Shown here: piece after piece, positions 1-7,430 of the stretch | Layout of the letters: the number at the start of each line of letters is the position of its first letter | Numbering within the stretch: the first letter of the stretch is position 1 | DNA from: an uncultured Acetatifactor sp. | GTDB taxonomy: Bacteria; Bacillota; Clostridia; Lachnospirales; Lachnospiraceae | Length of the DNA stretch: 27,016 nt | Assembly: GCA_910586835.1 (NCBI GenBank) | Contig: CAJUJU010000055.1 | Location: forward strand, 1-27,016 | Reading direction: 5' to 3' | Translations under genes and position numbers: made by a program | Notes under the pieces: model-generated | Seen by the model: the letters and a program-made list of their open reading frames with translations, nothing else | Told to the model about the DNA's origin: nothing | Database searches by the model: none

Positions 1-1
1 A

Positions 2-154
2 AAATACTGTAAATATGCCGGATGTGCCCATATGGAAGAACCGGTCTGCGGCATCCGGGACGCGGTGACGCAGGGGCAGGTCAGCAGGGTGCGGTACGAA
101 AATTACCGCCTGCTCTATGAGGAACTCAGGAACGCAAGGAAGTATCGTTCTTAA
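2..154 (+). CDS. rsgA: Ribosome small-subunit-dependent GTPase A, C-terminal fragment (cut by window edge)
   Basis: Only the last 50 codons are inside the window; the gene begins upstream. The reading frame starting at base 2 gives a peptide with the RsgA/YloQ C-terminal signature: a Cys-rich zinc knuckle (CKYAGCAH, then EPVCGI) followed by AV...G.....RYENY.LLYEEL. In the family this zinc-binding C-terminal domain follows the circularly permuted GTPase domain, and the protein acts in late maturation of the 30S subunit. The TAA stop is at 152-154. The identification is by motif recall over a short segment, but the Cys/His spacing and the RYENY motif are characteristic. No strong terminator follows; a weak 5-bp stem (AGCAT/ATGCT) sits just after the stop. 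Confidence 0.85.
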   Translation, partial: KYCKYAGCAHMEEPVCGIRDAVTQGQVSRVRYENYRLLYEELRNARKYRS

Positions 155-250
155 AGCATTTTTCAAAGATGCTCGATTTTGCAAATGGCTTGCAATTGCA
201 GAGACATTGTAGTATCATTAGTTTATTCATTTGGAAAGGTGGTGAGAAGT

Positions 251-427
251 ATGAAGCAATATGAAGTCCTTATGGTTAAAAAGCTGTTTGACGGCAGTGA
301 TGTCATACGCGCGTACAGTTACAAAGCAGTATATTCAGGGGATAACTATGCCCATTTTTGGGAATCAGATTGTTTTGTATACTGCTCACCGGGTAAAGGG
401 TCGGTCATAAATATGGCGGAGTCATGA
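251..427 (+). CDS. Hypothetical 58-residue protein
   Basis: I do not recognise this protein. The start is set at the ATG at 251 because GGTGGTGAGA lies just upstream at ribosome-binding distance; the open frame extends further 5' but without a ribosome site. The product is small and soluble-looking, with several aromatic residues (YSYKAVYSGDNYAHFW) and two cysteines (DCFVYC), and no signal peptide or membrane segment. It stands alone between rsgA and the leader of the ABC exporter operon, and the structured terminator region at 448-525 would end its transcript. It might be a real small protein or a chance frame; codon use and the ribosome site favour a real gene modestly. Confidence 0.5.
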   Translation: MKQYEVLMVKKLFDGSDVIRAYSYKAVYSGDNYAHFWESDCFVYCSPGKGSVINMAES

Positions 428-447
428 TCCTCTATTGAAAAGAAGCC

Positions 448-525
448 CCTGTGATACAGGTATTTGCAGCCATGTGGCTGAAAGCAAAGCACTGTGCAGA
501 CAAAACGGTCTGCACAGGGCTTTTT
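448..525 (+). terminator. Three tandem hairpins ending in an intrinsic terminator
   Basis: Hairpin 1 pairs 448-452 with 456-460, hairpin 2 pairs 467-471 with 476-480, and hairpin 3 pairs 486-501 with 508-523 with one A-G mismatch and a 6-base loop. Hairpin 3 runs into a T run at 521-525, the layout of a Rho-independent terminator. It lies only about 40 bases upstream of the ABC permease start. No good promoter is visible between it and that gene, so exporter transcription may have to read through it. Confidence 0.75.
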
Positions 526-568
526 GTTGTGCGCGAATAAGCAGAGTCAGAACCGAAGAAAGGAAAAA

Positions 569-1348
569 ATGATGAGAATGTTTACTAAATATTGGATAAC
601 CGTCCGGATATCCCTGCGCGGAAAGACAAACGGCGGTATATGGTATTTGTTCCCGGACGTGATTATGAGGATTGTATATCTGGTGCCGCTTATGTTTATC
701 TGGAAGTCTTTGACAGCGGGCGGATACCAGGAGGAGATGTCGGTTTCACAGCTTTTGAGCTATACCTATGTCAATACGCTGGCGGCGGATATGATGATTG
801 TAAATACCTGTCTGTCGGCATGGGATTTTGATACCAAAAGCATGGAACTGTTTTTGCGTCCCATGAATGTGTTCGGGCAGGTGATTTCCAGGACGGTGGG
901 GGAATGGTCGCCGATGCTGGTTTTGTTTTCGCTGCCCATGTTTTTGCTTGCCCCGGTCTTTGGAATCAGGATTCTGCCGGCAACCCTGTGGGTGATTCCA
1001 TCGCTGGTTTTGAGTGTTTCCTTGGGATTTGCGTTTGAATTTCTTTTTTATTGTGTTACGGTCAGGCTGCGAAATGTCTCCTGGCTTACCTATGTGATCA
1101 GGAGCGCCGTGGTATCCTTTTTTTCGGGTACGGTGATACCCTTCAGGATCTTGCCCTTCGGCATGGATAAATGGATTCAATATCAGCCCTTCGGCAGTCT
1201 GGGCGGGGCCTTTCTGACCCTGTATGTGGGGAGTGCCCGGGCAATGACAGTCATACCGGTACAGCTTTTCTGGAATGTTGTAATATGGGCTGTGGCGGTG
1301 GTATGGTTTCAAAAATCAAGAGAGAGGATGGTGAGCTTTGGTGGATAG
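569..1348 (+). CDS. ABC-2 type transporter permease (first of two)
   Basis: Predicted 259-residue integral membrane protein with about six hydrophobic segments, of the ABC-2 permease type whose members come as a pair with a NatA-like ATPase (PF06182-like by recall). The chosen start is the ATG at 569, with AGAAAGGA five to eight bases upstream; ATG at 572 is an equally close alternative. The upstream in-frame extension has no ribosome site and would run through the terminator hairpin. It is the first gene of a three-gene operon: the stop overlaps the GTG start of the second permease by eight bases. With its partners it should form an ATP-driven exporter in the cytoplasmic membrane. The substrate cannot be told from sequence; drug, lipid or peptide export are all possible. 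Confidence 0.8.
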   Translation: MMRMFTKYWITVRISLRGKTNGGIWYLFPDVIMRIVYLVPLMFIWKSLTAGGYQEEMSVSQLLSYTYVNTLAADMMIVNTCLSAWDFDTKSMELFLRPMNVFGQVISRTVGEWSPMLVLFSLPMFLLAPVFGIRILPATLWVIPSLVLSVSLGFAFEFLFYCVTVRLRNVSWLTYVIRSAVVSFFSGTVIPFRILPFGMDKWIQYQPFGSLGGAFLTLYVGSARAMTVIPVQLFWNVVIWAVAVVWFQKSRERMVSFGG

Positions 1349-2180
1349 GATGTCTGTAAAAAGGTATTTTAAGCTTCTTGGAATCTATGCGAAAATGGAT
1401 CTGGCATCCCTGATGCGCGACAGGAAGTTTATGGCTATTGTGATGCTTGCCGATCTGGTTTCCAATGTGTCGTCCATTTCCGGCGTTTTTCTTCTGGCGT
1501 GGAAATTTGGCGGGATAGGCGGCATGGGCCGGTTTGAAGTCCTGTTTATGCTGGCATACGGAAATATTGTGATGGGCTTTCTGAATATGATGGGGGGATG
1601 TAACGCACTGTTCCCAAGCAGGATCATAGGAAGGGGACAGTGGGAGCACATGTTTATCATGCCGCTTCCCTATACGGTACAGCTCACCGTGGGGATTTTT
1701 CCCTTTACGGGTTCCGGCACCTTCCTGTCGGGAATTGCCCTGCTTTTTGTGGCGTTAAGCAATATGGATGTGGTGCTGCCGTGGTGGTGGCCGGGGGCGC
1801 TGATTCTTCAGCTGGCGGTCAGCATGGTGATTGTAGTGGCTCTCTCGTATCTGTTTTCCAGCCTTGCGTTTTATGCGCCGGTACAGTGTGAGGAGATCTC
1901 CAGCACAGTGATTTACAGTGTGGAACGTACCATGACATTTCCGTTGTCCGGTATGCCGGTATATGTCAGATATCCGCTGCTGACCATTTTTCCTGCCGGT
2001 CTGACAGCGTGGTTTCCAACGGTTGTGCTGTTTGGAAAAACGGCTGGATTTGAGTGTTTTTATTCTGTTTTGTTCGCGGCGCTTACAGCGTTTACAGCCG
2101 CTCATTTTTTTAAGAAAGGATTTCGATACTATGTTAAAAAGGGAATCAACAGGTATGTCTCAGGCGGACACCGTTCCTGA
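1341..2180 (+). CDS. ABC-2 type transporter permease (second of two)
   Basis: Predicted 279-residue membrane protein with about six hydrophobic helices, similar in length and layout to the permease before it, so the two probably form a heterodimeric channel. The likely start is the GTG at 1341, with GGTGAG five bases upstream; ATG at 1350 is an alternative with a poorer ribosome site. It overlaps the end of the first permease and its own 3' end overlaps the ATPase gene by about 50 bases, indicating translational coupling and one transcript. The N-terminal part (KLLGIYAKMDLASLMRDRKFM) resembles the amphipathic lead-in helix typical of ABC-2 permeases. Substrate unknown. Confidence 0.8.
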   Translation: MDRMSVKRYFKLLGIYAKMDLASLMRDRKFMAIVMLADLVSNVSSISGVFLLAWKFGGIGGMGRFEVLFMLAYGNIVMGFLNMMGGCNALFPSRIIGRGQWEHMFIMPLPYTVQLTVGIFPFTGSGTFLSGIALLFVALSNMDVVLPWWWPGALILQLAVSMVIVVALSYLFSSLAFYAPVQCEEISSTVIYSVERTMTFPLSGMPVYVRYPLLTIFPAGLTAWFPTVVLFGKTAGFECFYSVLFAALTAFTAAHFFKKGFRYYVKKGINRYVSGGHRS

Positions 2181-3150
2181 GCAGATTGCGGTAAAAGTGG
2201 ATTCTGTCAGCAAGGCATTTGTACAATGGCAGAGAAAAGAGGGGATTCGGGGGCTTCTGAAACAGGAGAAGAAAGTGGTGAACGCCCTTGATGACGTTTC
2301 CTTTCAGATTGAGAAGGGGGAATTTGTAGCGTACGCCGGCCCCAACGGAGCCGGAAAAAGTACGACCATGAAGCTGTTATCCGGTATGCTTCAGCCTACG
2401 GGCGGAACGATTTCCGTGCTGGGAATGTCGCCGGAGAAGGATCGGATTCCGCTCATGAAAAGAGTCGGTGTTTTGTTCGGCAACCGGACAGAGCTCTGGT
2501 GGGATCATCCGGTGATCCAGAGCTTTGAGTGGAAAAAGGTAGTGTGGGATATTCCGGATTCTGTGTACAGGCGGAATCTTGAGAGAATGATTGAATTGTT
2601 GGATATCGGCGGGATCATCAATACTTTCGCCAGGGAATTGTCTCTGGGGCAGAGAATGCGGGCAGATCTGGCAATGATGCTTCTGCATTCGCCGGAGTTG
2701 ATTCTGCTTGACGAGCCTACTCTTGGACTGGATGTGGTGGCGAAGCGTCAGATGATAGATTTTCTCAAAAAAATAAACCTGGAATCCGGTGTGACCATTT
2801 TGGTGACAAGCCATGACATGGATGATCTGGAGGAGATGGCCCGAAGAATTCTGATGATTTCTCAGGGGAAGCTGGCCTACGACGGTGATTTTGACGGCCT
2901 GCGGAACCTTACGGGGAATCTGACTGTTTTCCGGGTGACTACAGACGGCGGGAGGCCCCGGCTGGAAGGCTGCAGGCTGCTTGGTGAGGAGCATGGTGTT
3001 TTTGAATTTGAGGCGGATCTGTCACAGATATCTGTTTCGGTACTGCTGGAAAGGCTTTCCCGAACTGACGGGATCCGGGATGTGGAGATCAGAAAAGCGC
3101 CTGTTGAGCAGGTGATTGCACAGCTGTATGAATCCTGGAGAAGTGTATAA
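2131..3150 (+). CDS. ABC transporter ATP-binding protein (ABC-2 exporter ATPase)
   Basis: About 339 residues, a single nucleotide-binding domain plus a C-terminal extension. Visible motifs in order are Walker A GPNGAGKST, the ABC signature LSLGQRMRADLA, Walker B LILLDEPTLGLD and the H-loop TSHD. The sequence FGNRTELWWDHPV after Walker A is typical of ATPases that partner the paired ABC-2 permeases upstream. The C-terminal part, after the catalytic core, has a beta-rich accessory region as in NatA/DrrA-like ATPases. The start is set at ATG 2131, with AAAGGA at ribosome distance; ATG 2155 is possible. It powers the exporter formed by the two preceding permeases. It is last in the operon and ends just before the ychF promoter. 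Confidence 0.88.
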   Translation: MLKRESTGMSQADTVPEQIAVKVDSVSKAFVQWQRKEGIRGLLKQEKKVVNALDDVSFQIEKGEFVAYAGPNGAGKSTTMKLLSGMLQPTGGTISVLGMSPEKDRIPLMKRVGVLFGNRTELWWDHPVIQSFEWKKVVWDIPDSVYRRNLERMIELLDIGGIINTFARELSLGQRMRADLAMMLLHSPELILLDEPTLGLDVVAKRQMIDFLKKINLESGVTILVTSHDMDDLEEMARRILMISQGKLAYDGDFDGLRNLTGNLTVFRVTTDGGRPRLEGCRLLGEEHGVFEFEADLSQISVSVLLERLSRTDGIRDVEIRKAPVEQVIAQLYESWRSV

Positions 3151-3166
3151 AGCTGCGACAAACAAC

Positions 3167-3194
3167 TTGAAAATGCCGGTGAATTTGATATAAT
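3167..3194 (+). promoter_or_regulatory. Sigma-A type promoter for ychF
   Basis: TTGAAA at 3167-3172 and a perfect TATAAT at 3189-3194 are separated by 16 bases. It sits in the gap between the ABC ATPase stop and the ychF ribosome site (AGGAGG near 3293), giving a leader of about 110 bases. Confidence 0.75.
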
Positions 3195-3310
3195 GAGGAA
3201 GCTGATCTCGATCGAAGGATAAGAAAAAAGCAGGCTAAGAGGGAATAAAATCAAAAAACGAAACAAGAAAATATCTCGACAACGGGAGATACAGGAGGAG
3301 AACATAGAAA

Positions 3311-4408
3311 ATGCAACTGGGAATCGTAGGTTTACCGAACGTGGGAAAGAGCACATTGTTTAATTCGTTGACAAAGGCGGGGGCGGAGTCGGCAAATTAT
3401 CCTTTTTGTACCATCGACCCGAATGTTGGGGTTGTTGCGGTGCCGGATGAAAGGCTGAAGCTTCTGGGTGATATGTACCACTCGAAAAAGGTTACTCCGG
3501 CGGTGATCGAGTTTGTGGATATTGCCGGTCTTGTGAAAGGTGCGTCCAAAGGCGAGGGCCTGGGCAATCAGTTTCTTGGCAACATCAGAGAGGTGGATGC
3601 CATCGTCCATGTGGTGAGATGTTTTGAGGATGACAATGTGATTCATGTGGACGGAAGCGTGGATCCGCTGAGGGATATCGAGACCATAAACCTGGAATTG
3701 ATTTTTTCCGACCTGGAGGTGCTGGAAAGAAGATTGTCAAAGGTGGCCAAGGCGGCAAGAATGGATAAAACCTGCGCAAAGGAGCTGGCGCTTCTGGAGC
3801 GCATCAAGGAGCATCTGGAGGGCGGCAGTCCGGCAAAGACACTGGAGGTGACGGATGAGGACGAGCTGGCGCTTTTGAAGGAATATAATCTCTTGACGTA
3901 TAAGCCGGTGATTTATGCGGCCAATGTGTCCGAGGGGGATCTGGCCGACGACGGCGTTTCCAACGACAGGGTTTCCCGGGTGAGAAAGCTTGCGGAGGGC
4001 GAGCACAGCGAAGTGTTTGTCATCTGTGCCCAGATCGAGCAGGAGATTTCGGAGCTGGACGAGGAAGAAAAAGCAATGTTTCTGGAGGATCTTGGATTAT
4101 CCGAGTCCGGCCTGGAGAAACTGATCAGGGCAAGCTATCACATACTCGGGCTGATGAGTTTTCTGACGGCAGGAGAGGACGAGACCAGGGCGTGGACCAT
4201 CCGGATCGGTACGAAGGCGCCTCAGGCGGCGGGAAAGATCCATTCTGACTTCGAGAGAGGGTTTATCAAGGCCGAGGTAGTAAACTATAAGGATCTGTTG
4301 GAGCAGGGCTCTCTGGCCGCCGCCCGGGAAAAAGGGCTGGTGGGCATTGAAGGCAAAGACTACGTCGTAAAAGACGGCGACGTAATCCTGTTCCGATTTA
4401 ACGTCTGA
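3311..4408 (+). CDS. ychF: Redox-regulated ATPase/GTPase YchF (OLA1 family)
   Basis: A 365-residue full-length YchF. Seen in sequence: the P-loop GLPNVGKST (7-15), the G3 motif DIAG (70-73), the altered G4 motif NVSE (205-208) in place of NKxD, which in this family shifts preference to ATP, and a C-terminal TGS domain (about 280-365). YchF binds ribosomes and is linked to stress responses. The start follows CAGGAGGAG at good spacing. Its 3' end is the integration site of the mobile element: the last codons (FRFNV-stop) and everything after come from the element, and the original codons now sit at 12471-12488. The encoded protein appears intact. Transcription now ends at an element-borne terminator at 4444-4475. 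Confidence 0.97.
   Translation: MQLGIVGLPNVGKSTLFNSLTKAGAESANYPFCTIDPNVGVVAVPDERLKLLGDMYHSKKVTPAVIEFVDIAGLVKGASKGEGLGNQFLGNIREVDAIVHVVRCFEDDNVIHVDGSVDPLRDIETINLELIFSDLEVLERRLSKVAKAARMDKTCAKELALLERIKEHLEGGSPAKTLEVTDEDELALLKEYNLLTYKPVIYAANVSEGDLADDGVSNDRVSRVRKLAEGEHSEVFVICAQIEQEISELDEEEKAMFLEDLGLSESGLEKLIRASYHILGLMSFLTAGEDETRAWTIRIGTKAPQAAGKIHSDFERGFIKAEVVNYKDLLEQGSLAAAREKGLVGIEGKDYVVKDGDVILFRFNV
4389..4408 (+). other. Left attachment site (ychF/element junction)
   Basis: The end of ychF shares TTCCG, one variable base, TTTAA, one variable base, then GT with 12471-12484. In both places the frame reads F-R-F-N-V-stop. The differences fall at third codon positions and in the stop codon (TGA here, TAG at the other end), as expected when an element's attP imitates the gene end it replaces. 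The exact crossover is either the TTCCG (4391-4395) or the TTTAA (4397-4401) block; sequence alone does not decide. Confidence 0.75.
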
Positions 4409-4443
4409 TACAATTTCCTGTCGGGAAAATGTTGTAAACTCTG

Positions 4444-4475
4444 GGAGTTACCGCTTGCGGGCGGTAGCTCCTTTT
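4444..4475 (+). terminator. Intrinsic terminator after ychF, supplied by the element
   Basis: An 11-base stem (4444-4454 with 4461-4471, one G-T pair), a 6-base loop and TTTT at 4472-4475. It lies inside the element, between the left attachment site and the integrase 3' end, so after insertion it ends ychF transcription. On the other strand it could also end integrase transcription. Confidence 0.8.
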
Positions 4476-4483
4476 GGCGTTTA

Positions 4484-4503
4484 ACCCCTACCTTACCCCT
4501 ACC
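4484..4503 (+). repeat. Left-end direct repeats (putative integrase arm sites)
   Basis: ACCCCTACC occurs at 4484-4492 and again at 4495-4503, an 11-base period close to one helical turn. The same 9-mer and close variants occur in the same orientation at the right end (12336-12344, 12348-12354). The integrase has an N-terminal arm-binding type domain, so these are candidate arm sites. This is inference from position and repetition. Confidence 0.55.
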
Positions 4504-4515
4504 CGATATTTTTGC

Positions 4516-5673
4516 TCAATAGTTTACTGCGCTATCCAGTTTTCGGATTTCATCCTGTTTCAAATCGTCCAATACGTGCGTATAGGTATCGGCTGTTTCC
4601 TTTATGGTCGCATGACCTAAGAATTTCTGCATAACACGCACGTCCACATTATTTTCTGCCCCTCTGGTCGTGAAAGTATGACGCAGGCAATGAGGGTGGA
4701 TGTCACTGACACCGATTTTCTCACAGATAGAATAACAGGTGCGCCGTATATTGTTCGGGTCAAGAGGTCTGCCTAACTGGGTACAGAAAACAAGGTCATT
4801 GTCCTCGTATGCGCTACTGGCTTTTTCCTTATTTTTCTCCTGTTGCTCCCAGACATCAGCAAGTACTTTGATAGCCGTATCATTGAGAGGGATTGTTCGC
4901 TCACTGGACAGGGTTTTCGGTGTGCCAAATTCTAAGTGCCAATGTTCGTCTGCATTGTCAGGGTCTTTCACCTTGCGGAGGATTCTCCTGATGTGCAACT
5001 GGTTCTGCTCAAAGTCTATGTCCTGCCATTTCAGCCCTAATAATTCCCCAAGCCGCATACCTGTGCAGAGGTCGAAAATATAGACAACTCCCATATAGGT
5101 CACTTTCGCCTGTTCCACAAATGCGTTTTGCTGTTCCTGTGTTAAAACATTGATTTGCGGCTTTGTTGTTTTGGGAAGTTTTACCCTGTTAGCGGTGTTA
5201 CGGACAATCAAGCCGTCATCTACCGCCGTTTCTAAGGCGTTGCTTAACAGCTTGTAAACATCTATTACCGTAGATGGCGCTAACCCCTTATCGGACAGGC
5301 TGTTGACAAATTTCTGAATGATGTCCTGTCGGAGTGCCTTTAGCTTATAGTGACCGATAGCTGGTTTGATGTGGTTTTTTACCTTTACCGTATAATTGAT
5401 ATAGGTAGTAGGCTTTACATACCGCTTTTTGTATTCGGACATATAATAGTCAAGCCATTCGGCAAGGGTCATTTCTGTAGGATTGGTGATAATGCCTTTT
5501 TGCAGATTATTCAGCAAGTCGGTCATTTTGGCGGATACTTCCTGTCGGGTCTTTCCATACAGGGATTTACGCTGTTGCTTTCCGTCCGCTGAAATGCCAA
5601 TCGTTACACGGGCTTCCCATGTGCCATCTTTGCGTTTGCGGATAGAGCCTTCATTTTGTCCCCGTTTTGCCAT
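4516..5673 (-). CDS. int: Tyrosine recombinase / site-specific integrase
   Basis: A 385-residue integrase of the Tn916/phage type. An N-terminal arm-DNA-binding-like domain (about 5-60, GSIRKRKDGTWEARV) is followed by a SAM-like core-binding domain (about 68-155) and the catalytic domain (about 175-375). Catalytic residues are visible: R207 (CTGMRLGEL), K253 (GTPKTLSS), H328 and R331 (HCLRHTF), H354 (LGHAT) and the nucleophile Y364 (ADTYTHV). The start is the ATG at 5673: AAGGAGG lies ten bases upstream, whereas the in-frame TTG at 5682 is too close to it. It begins five bases after the stop of the XRE gene, so the two are co-transcribed. It should insert and excise the element at the 3' end of ychF. 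Confidence 0.95.
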   Translation of the reverse strand: MAKRGQNEGSIRKRKDGTWEARVTIGISADGKQQRKSLYGKTRQEVSAKMTDLLNNLQKGIITNPTEMTLAEWLDYYMSEYKKRYVKPTTYINYTVKVKNHIKPAIGHYKLKALRQDIIQKFVNSLSDKGLAPSTVIDVYKLLSNALETAVDDGLIVRNTANRVKLPKTTKPQINVLTQEQQNAFVEQAKVTYMGVVYIFDLCTGMRLGELLGLKWQDIDFEQNQLHIRRILRKVKDPDNADEHWHLEFGTPKTLSSERTIPLNDTAIKVLADVWEQQEKNKEKASSAYEDNDLVFCTQLGRPLDPNNIRRTCYSICEKIGVSDIHPHCLRHTFTTRGAENNVDVRVMQKFLGHATIKETADTYTHVLDDLKQDEIRKLDSAVNY

Positions 5674-5678
5674 ATGAA

Positions 5679-6407
5679 TCAATCCTCCTTATCAAGCATT
5701 TCTTTAAACTGTTCCTCAAATTCTGTCATCTTTAATGATTTTTTAGAGCCTGTACGTTGTCCTGCCCTGATACGCAAGGCTTTTTTAGCATTTACAGAAA
5801 AGGTAAGAACAGATGAAATACCAGCCCGTCTAATGTCATCTATTATACTGTATATATCATCAAAGCCGCTGATGTGCGCCAGTTTCACAGCTATATCATC
5901 TGCGGTTAAACCATTTGTGCTCACTTTTTCAGATAAATACTTTCCATATGACGTTGACATTTCAATATATTCTGCAAATGAATAGAACAACTGTCCCATG
6001 CACTCAATAAGATTTCGCCGTTGGGGATTTCCGTTGTTAAGAGACAATGAATTTATGGTATTTGCTATGGAATCAGCTAAAAAGTCTCCTTCATCTTCTG
6101 CAACCATATCCAAAGAATGAAGTAAGCGATTTACGCTATCTCGCTTGGAATAGTCCGTAGATGATGGATTCATTTTTTCTGTCAGTCCGTAAAGGTAATC
6201 AGCGGTGCATCCGTAATATTTTGCAAGGTCAATGAGGATAGTCTGGTCGGGAAGATGCCTGCCGCTTTCGTAACTGCTTAAAGCCTGTTTGGTAATACCG
6301 ATTTCGTCAGCAACATCTTTTTGCCCTAAATCTGTTTTTGCCTTGCGGAGTTCTTTTAACCGTTGTCCTACTATGCTTGCTAAATCTTCTTTAGAAGTTT
6401 TTCCCAT
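5679..6407 (-). CDS. XRE-family transcriptional regulator (element repressor candidate)
   Basis: 242 residues. The N-terminal part (about 10-70) is a Cro/CI-type helix-turn-helix: GQRLKELRKAKTDLGQKDVADEIGITKQALSSYESGRHLPDQTILIDLAKYYGCTADYLYGL. The remainder is mixed alpha-helical with no recognised domain and could be the oligomerisation or inducer-sensing part. It is co-transcribed with the integrase and diverges from the HTH/excisionase-like gene. The 190-base gap between them contains two well-formed divergent promoters and an inverted repeat over one of them, so this protein probably controls excision and integration in the way of a phage repressor. AGGAG lies about eleven bases before the ATG. 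Confidence 0.88.
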   Translation of the reverse strand: MGKTSKEDLASIVGQRLKELRKAKTDLGQKDVADEIGITKQALSSYESGRHLPDQTILIDLAKYYGCTADYLYGLTEKMNPSSTDYSKRDSVNRLLHSLDMVAEDEGDFLADSIANTINSLSLNNGNPQRRNLIECMGQLFYSFAEYIEMSTSYGKYLSEKVSTNGLTADDIAVKLAHISGFDDIYSIIDDIRRAGISSVLTFSVNAKKALRIRAGQRTGSKKSLKMTEFEEQFKEMLDKED

Positions 6408-6439
6408 GTTATTTGTATCTCCTTTCCGATGATATTGCT

Positions 6440-6468
6440 ATTATACTCCTTTTTATTCAAAAAGTAAA
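6440..6468 (-). promoter_or_regulatory. Promoter for the XRE-integrase operon
   Basis: On the minus strand TTTACT (6463-6468) and a perfect TATAAT (6440-6445) are separated by 17 bases, reading leftward into the XRE gene at 6407. Confidence 0.75.
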
Positions 6469-6512
6469 TAGTCTAAAGATTATTTCCTGATTAAGAAAAA
6501 ATAAAAAGTCCA

Positions 6513-6546
6513 TTGACAGGTAGCGGCTCATGTGTTATACTGTCAA
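6513..6546 (+). promoter_or_regulatory. Promoter for the HTH/190-residue gene pair, with overlapping operator-like inverted repeat
   Basis: TTGACA (6513-6518), a 17-base spacer and TATACT (6536-6541) form a near-consensus promoter reading rightward. TTGACAG at 6513-6519 and its exact reverse complement CTGTCAA at 6540-6546 bracket the whole promoter, so a bound dimeric repressor would block both elements. The adjacent XRE protein is the natural candidate, by inference. Confidence 0.75.
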
Positions 6547-6600
6547 CAGAAACACGATTCAGACAAGAATAGGAAATAATAAAGAGAGGAGAACGATGTG

Positions 6601-6831
6601 ATGAACTACTGTTCCGAAGAAGATTTACCAATCATTATGCAGGCAAAGCACGTTCAGTCGGTTTTGGGGATTTCTAAAGGGAAAACATATGAACTTATGA
6701 ATTCCAGTGATTTCCCTACGATTTATCTCAACAAACGTATGGTTGTGCCAAAAGACAAGTTTTTTGAGTGGCTGAATCAAGACAAACGAAAAATCAAAAG
6801 GAGGGCAATTTATGTGTCAAGAAAAGGTTGA
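6601..6831 (+). CDS. Helix-turn-helix DNA-binding protein, excisionase-like
   Basis: 76 residues with one MerR/excisionase-type winged helix: IIMQAKHVQSVLGISKGKTYELMNSSDFPTIYLNKRMVVPKDKFFEWL, followed by a basic tail (KRKIKRRAIY). This is the layout of small Xis/AlpA-like proteins that bend DNA at attachment sites or act as regulators. The ATG at 6601 is chosen, with GAGAGGAG about ten bases upstream; the GTG directly before it is an alternative. It lies downstream of a strong regulated promoter and overlaps the next gene by 20 bases. Its position beside the integrase and divergent regulator supports a role in excision, but it could equally be an activator. Confidence 0.75.
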   Translation: MNYCSEEDLPIIMQAKHVQSVLGISKGKTYELMNSSDFPTIYLNKRMVVPKDKFFEWLNQDKRKIKRRAIYVSRKG

Positions 6832-7384
6832 AAATAAGATTAAGTTTAGCGGCTCATGTATGGATGTAAACACGGGTGCGGAAGTGATTTTTGAAGGATA
6901 CCGTGAAGGGGGCAACTTATTGCTGGAAGCTAAATGTATATCGGATATCTTAAAGAAACAAGCGGCTCAGGGGCAGAAGGCGCAACAATTTCTGGGTGCA
7001 GTCAGGTCTACACTCAAAAAATGTAAATATCTATCTCTGCTTTCAAGCCCTGAACAGAATGTAAGCTTGTTCTGTGAAATCAGAAGAAAATGTGACGGCG
7101 TTAGAATTGGTTATGTAGAGGATACGGATTATTTACTGGACTGTGAATATTTTTACATGCAGATTTTTAAACCTCCCGTAGAATCTCTTCCTCCTGTTGG
7201 AACTTTCTTATTCCCACCAAGTGAGCTTGCATATTATTCAGAATTGTTCCAGTTGGGAGTGCTGAAACCTTATATGAATGATTCATCAAAGGAGTTCTAC
7301 ATGATTGAAGACTTTGACAAGCGGTATATTCGTGTTTCCAATGCTCTTGTAAATTTTGATATTGCCAAATCAGAAATTCTGTAA
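6812..7384 (+). CDS. Hypothetical 190-residue element protein
   Basis: I do not recognise this family. The ATG at 6812 follows AGGAGGG at good spacing and overlaps the end of the HTH gene, so the two are translationally coupled. The product is soluble-looking, with no signal peptide or membrane helix, and seven scattered cysteines. An N-terminal beta-rich stretch (IKFSGSCMDVNTGAEVIFEGYREGGNLLLEAK) precedes a helical part (SDILKKQAAQGQKAQQFLGAVRSTLKKCKYLSLL). An intrinsic terminator follows directly. The operon position next to an excisionase-like gene suggests a function in mobility or its control, but this is only context. Confidence 0.7.
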   Translation: MCQEKVENKIKFSGSCMDVNTGAEVIFEGYREGGNLLLEAKCISDILKKQAAQGQKAQQFLGAVRSTLKKCKYLSLLSSPEQNVSLFCEIRRKCDGVRIGYVEDTDYLLDCEYFYMQIFKPPVESLPPVGTFLFPPSELAYYSELFQLGVLKPYMNDSSKEFYMIEDFDKRYIRVSNALVNFDIAKSEIL

Positions 7385-7391
7385 ATAAAGC

Positions 7392-7426
7392 ATAGCCCTA
7401 GAAGCCATTACAGTTTCTAGGGCTAT
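7392..7426. terminator. Bidirectional intrinsic terminator
   Basis: A perfect 12-bp stem (7392-7403 with 7415-7426) with an 11-base loop lies between two convergent transcription units: the HTH/190-residue pair from the left and the five-gene minus-strand operon from the right. T-rich tracts flank it on both strands. Confidence 0.85.
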
Positions 7427-7430
7427 TATA

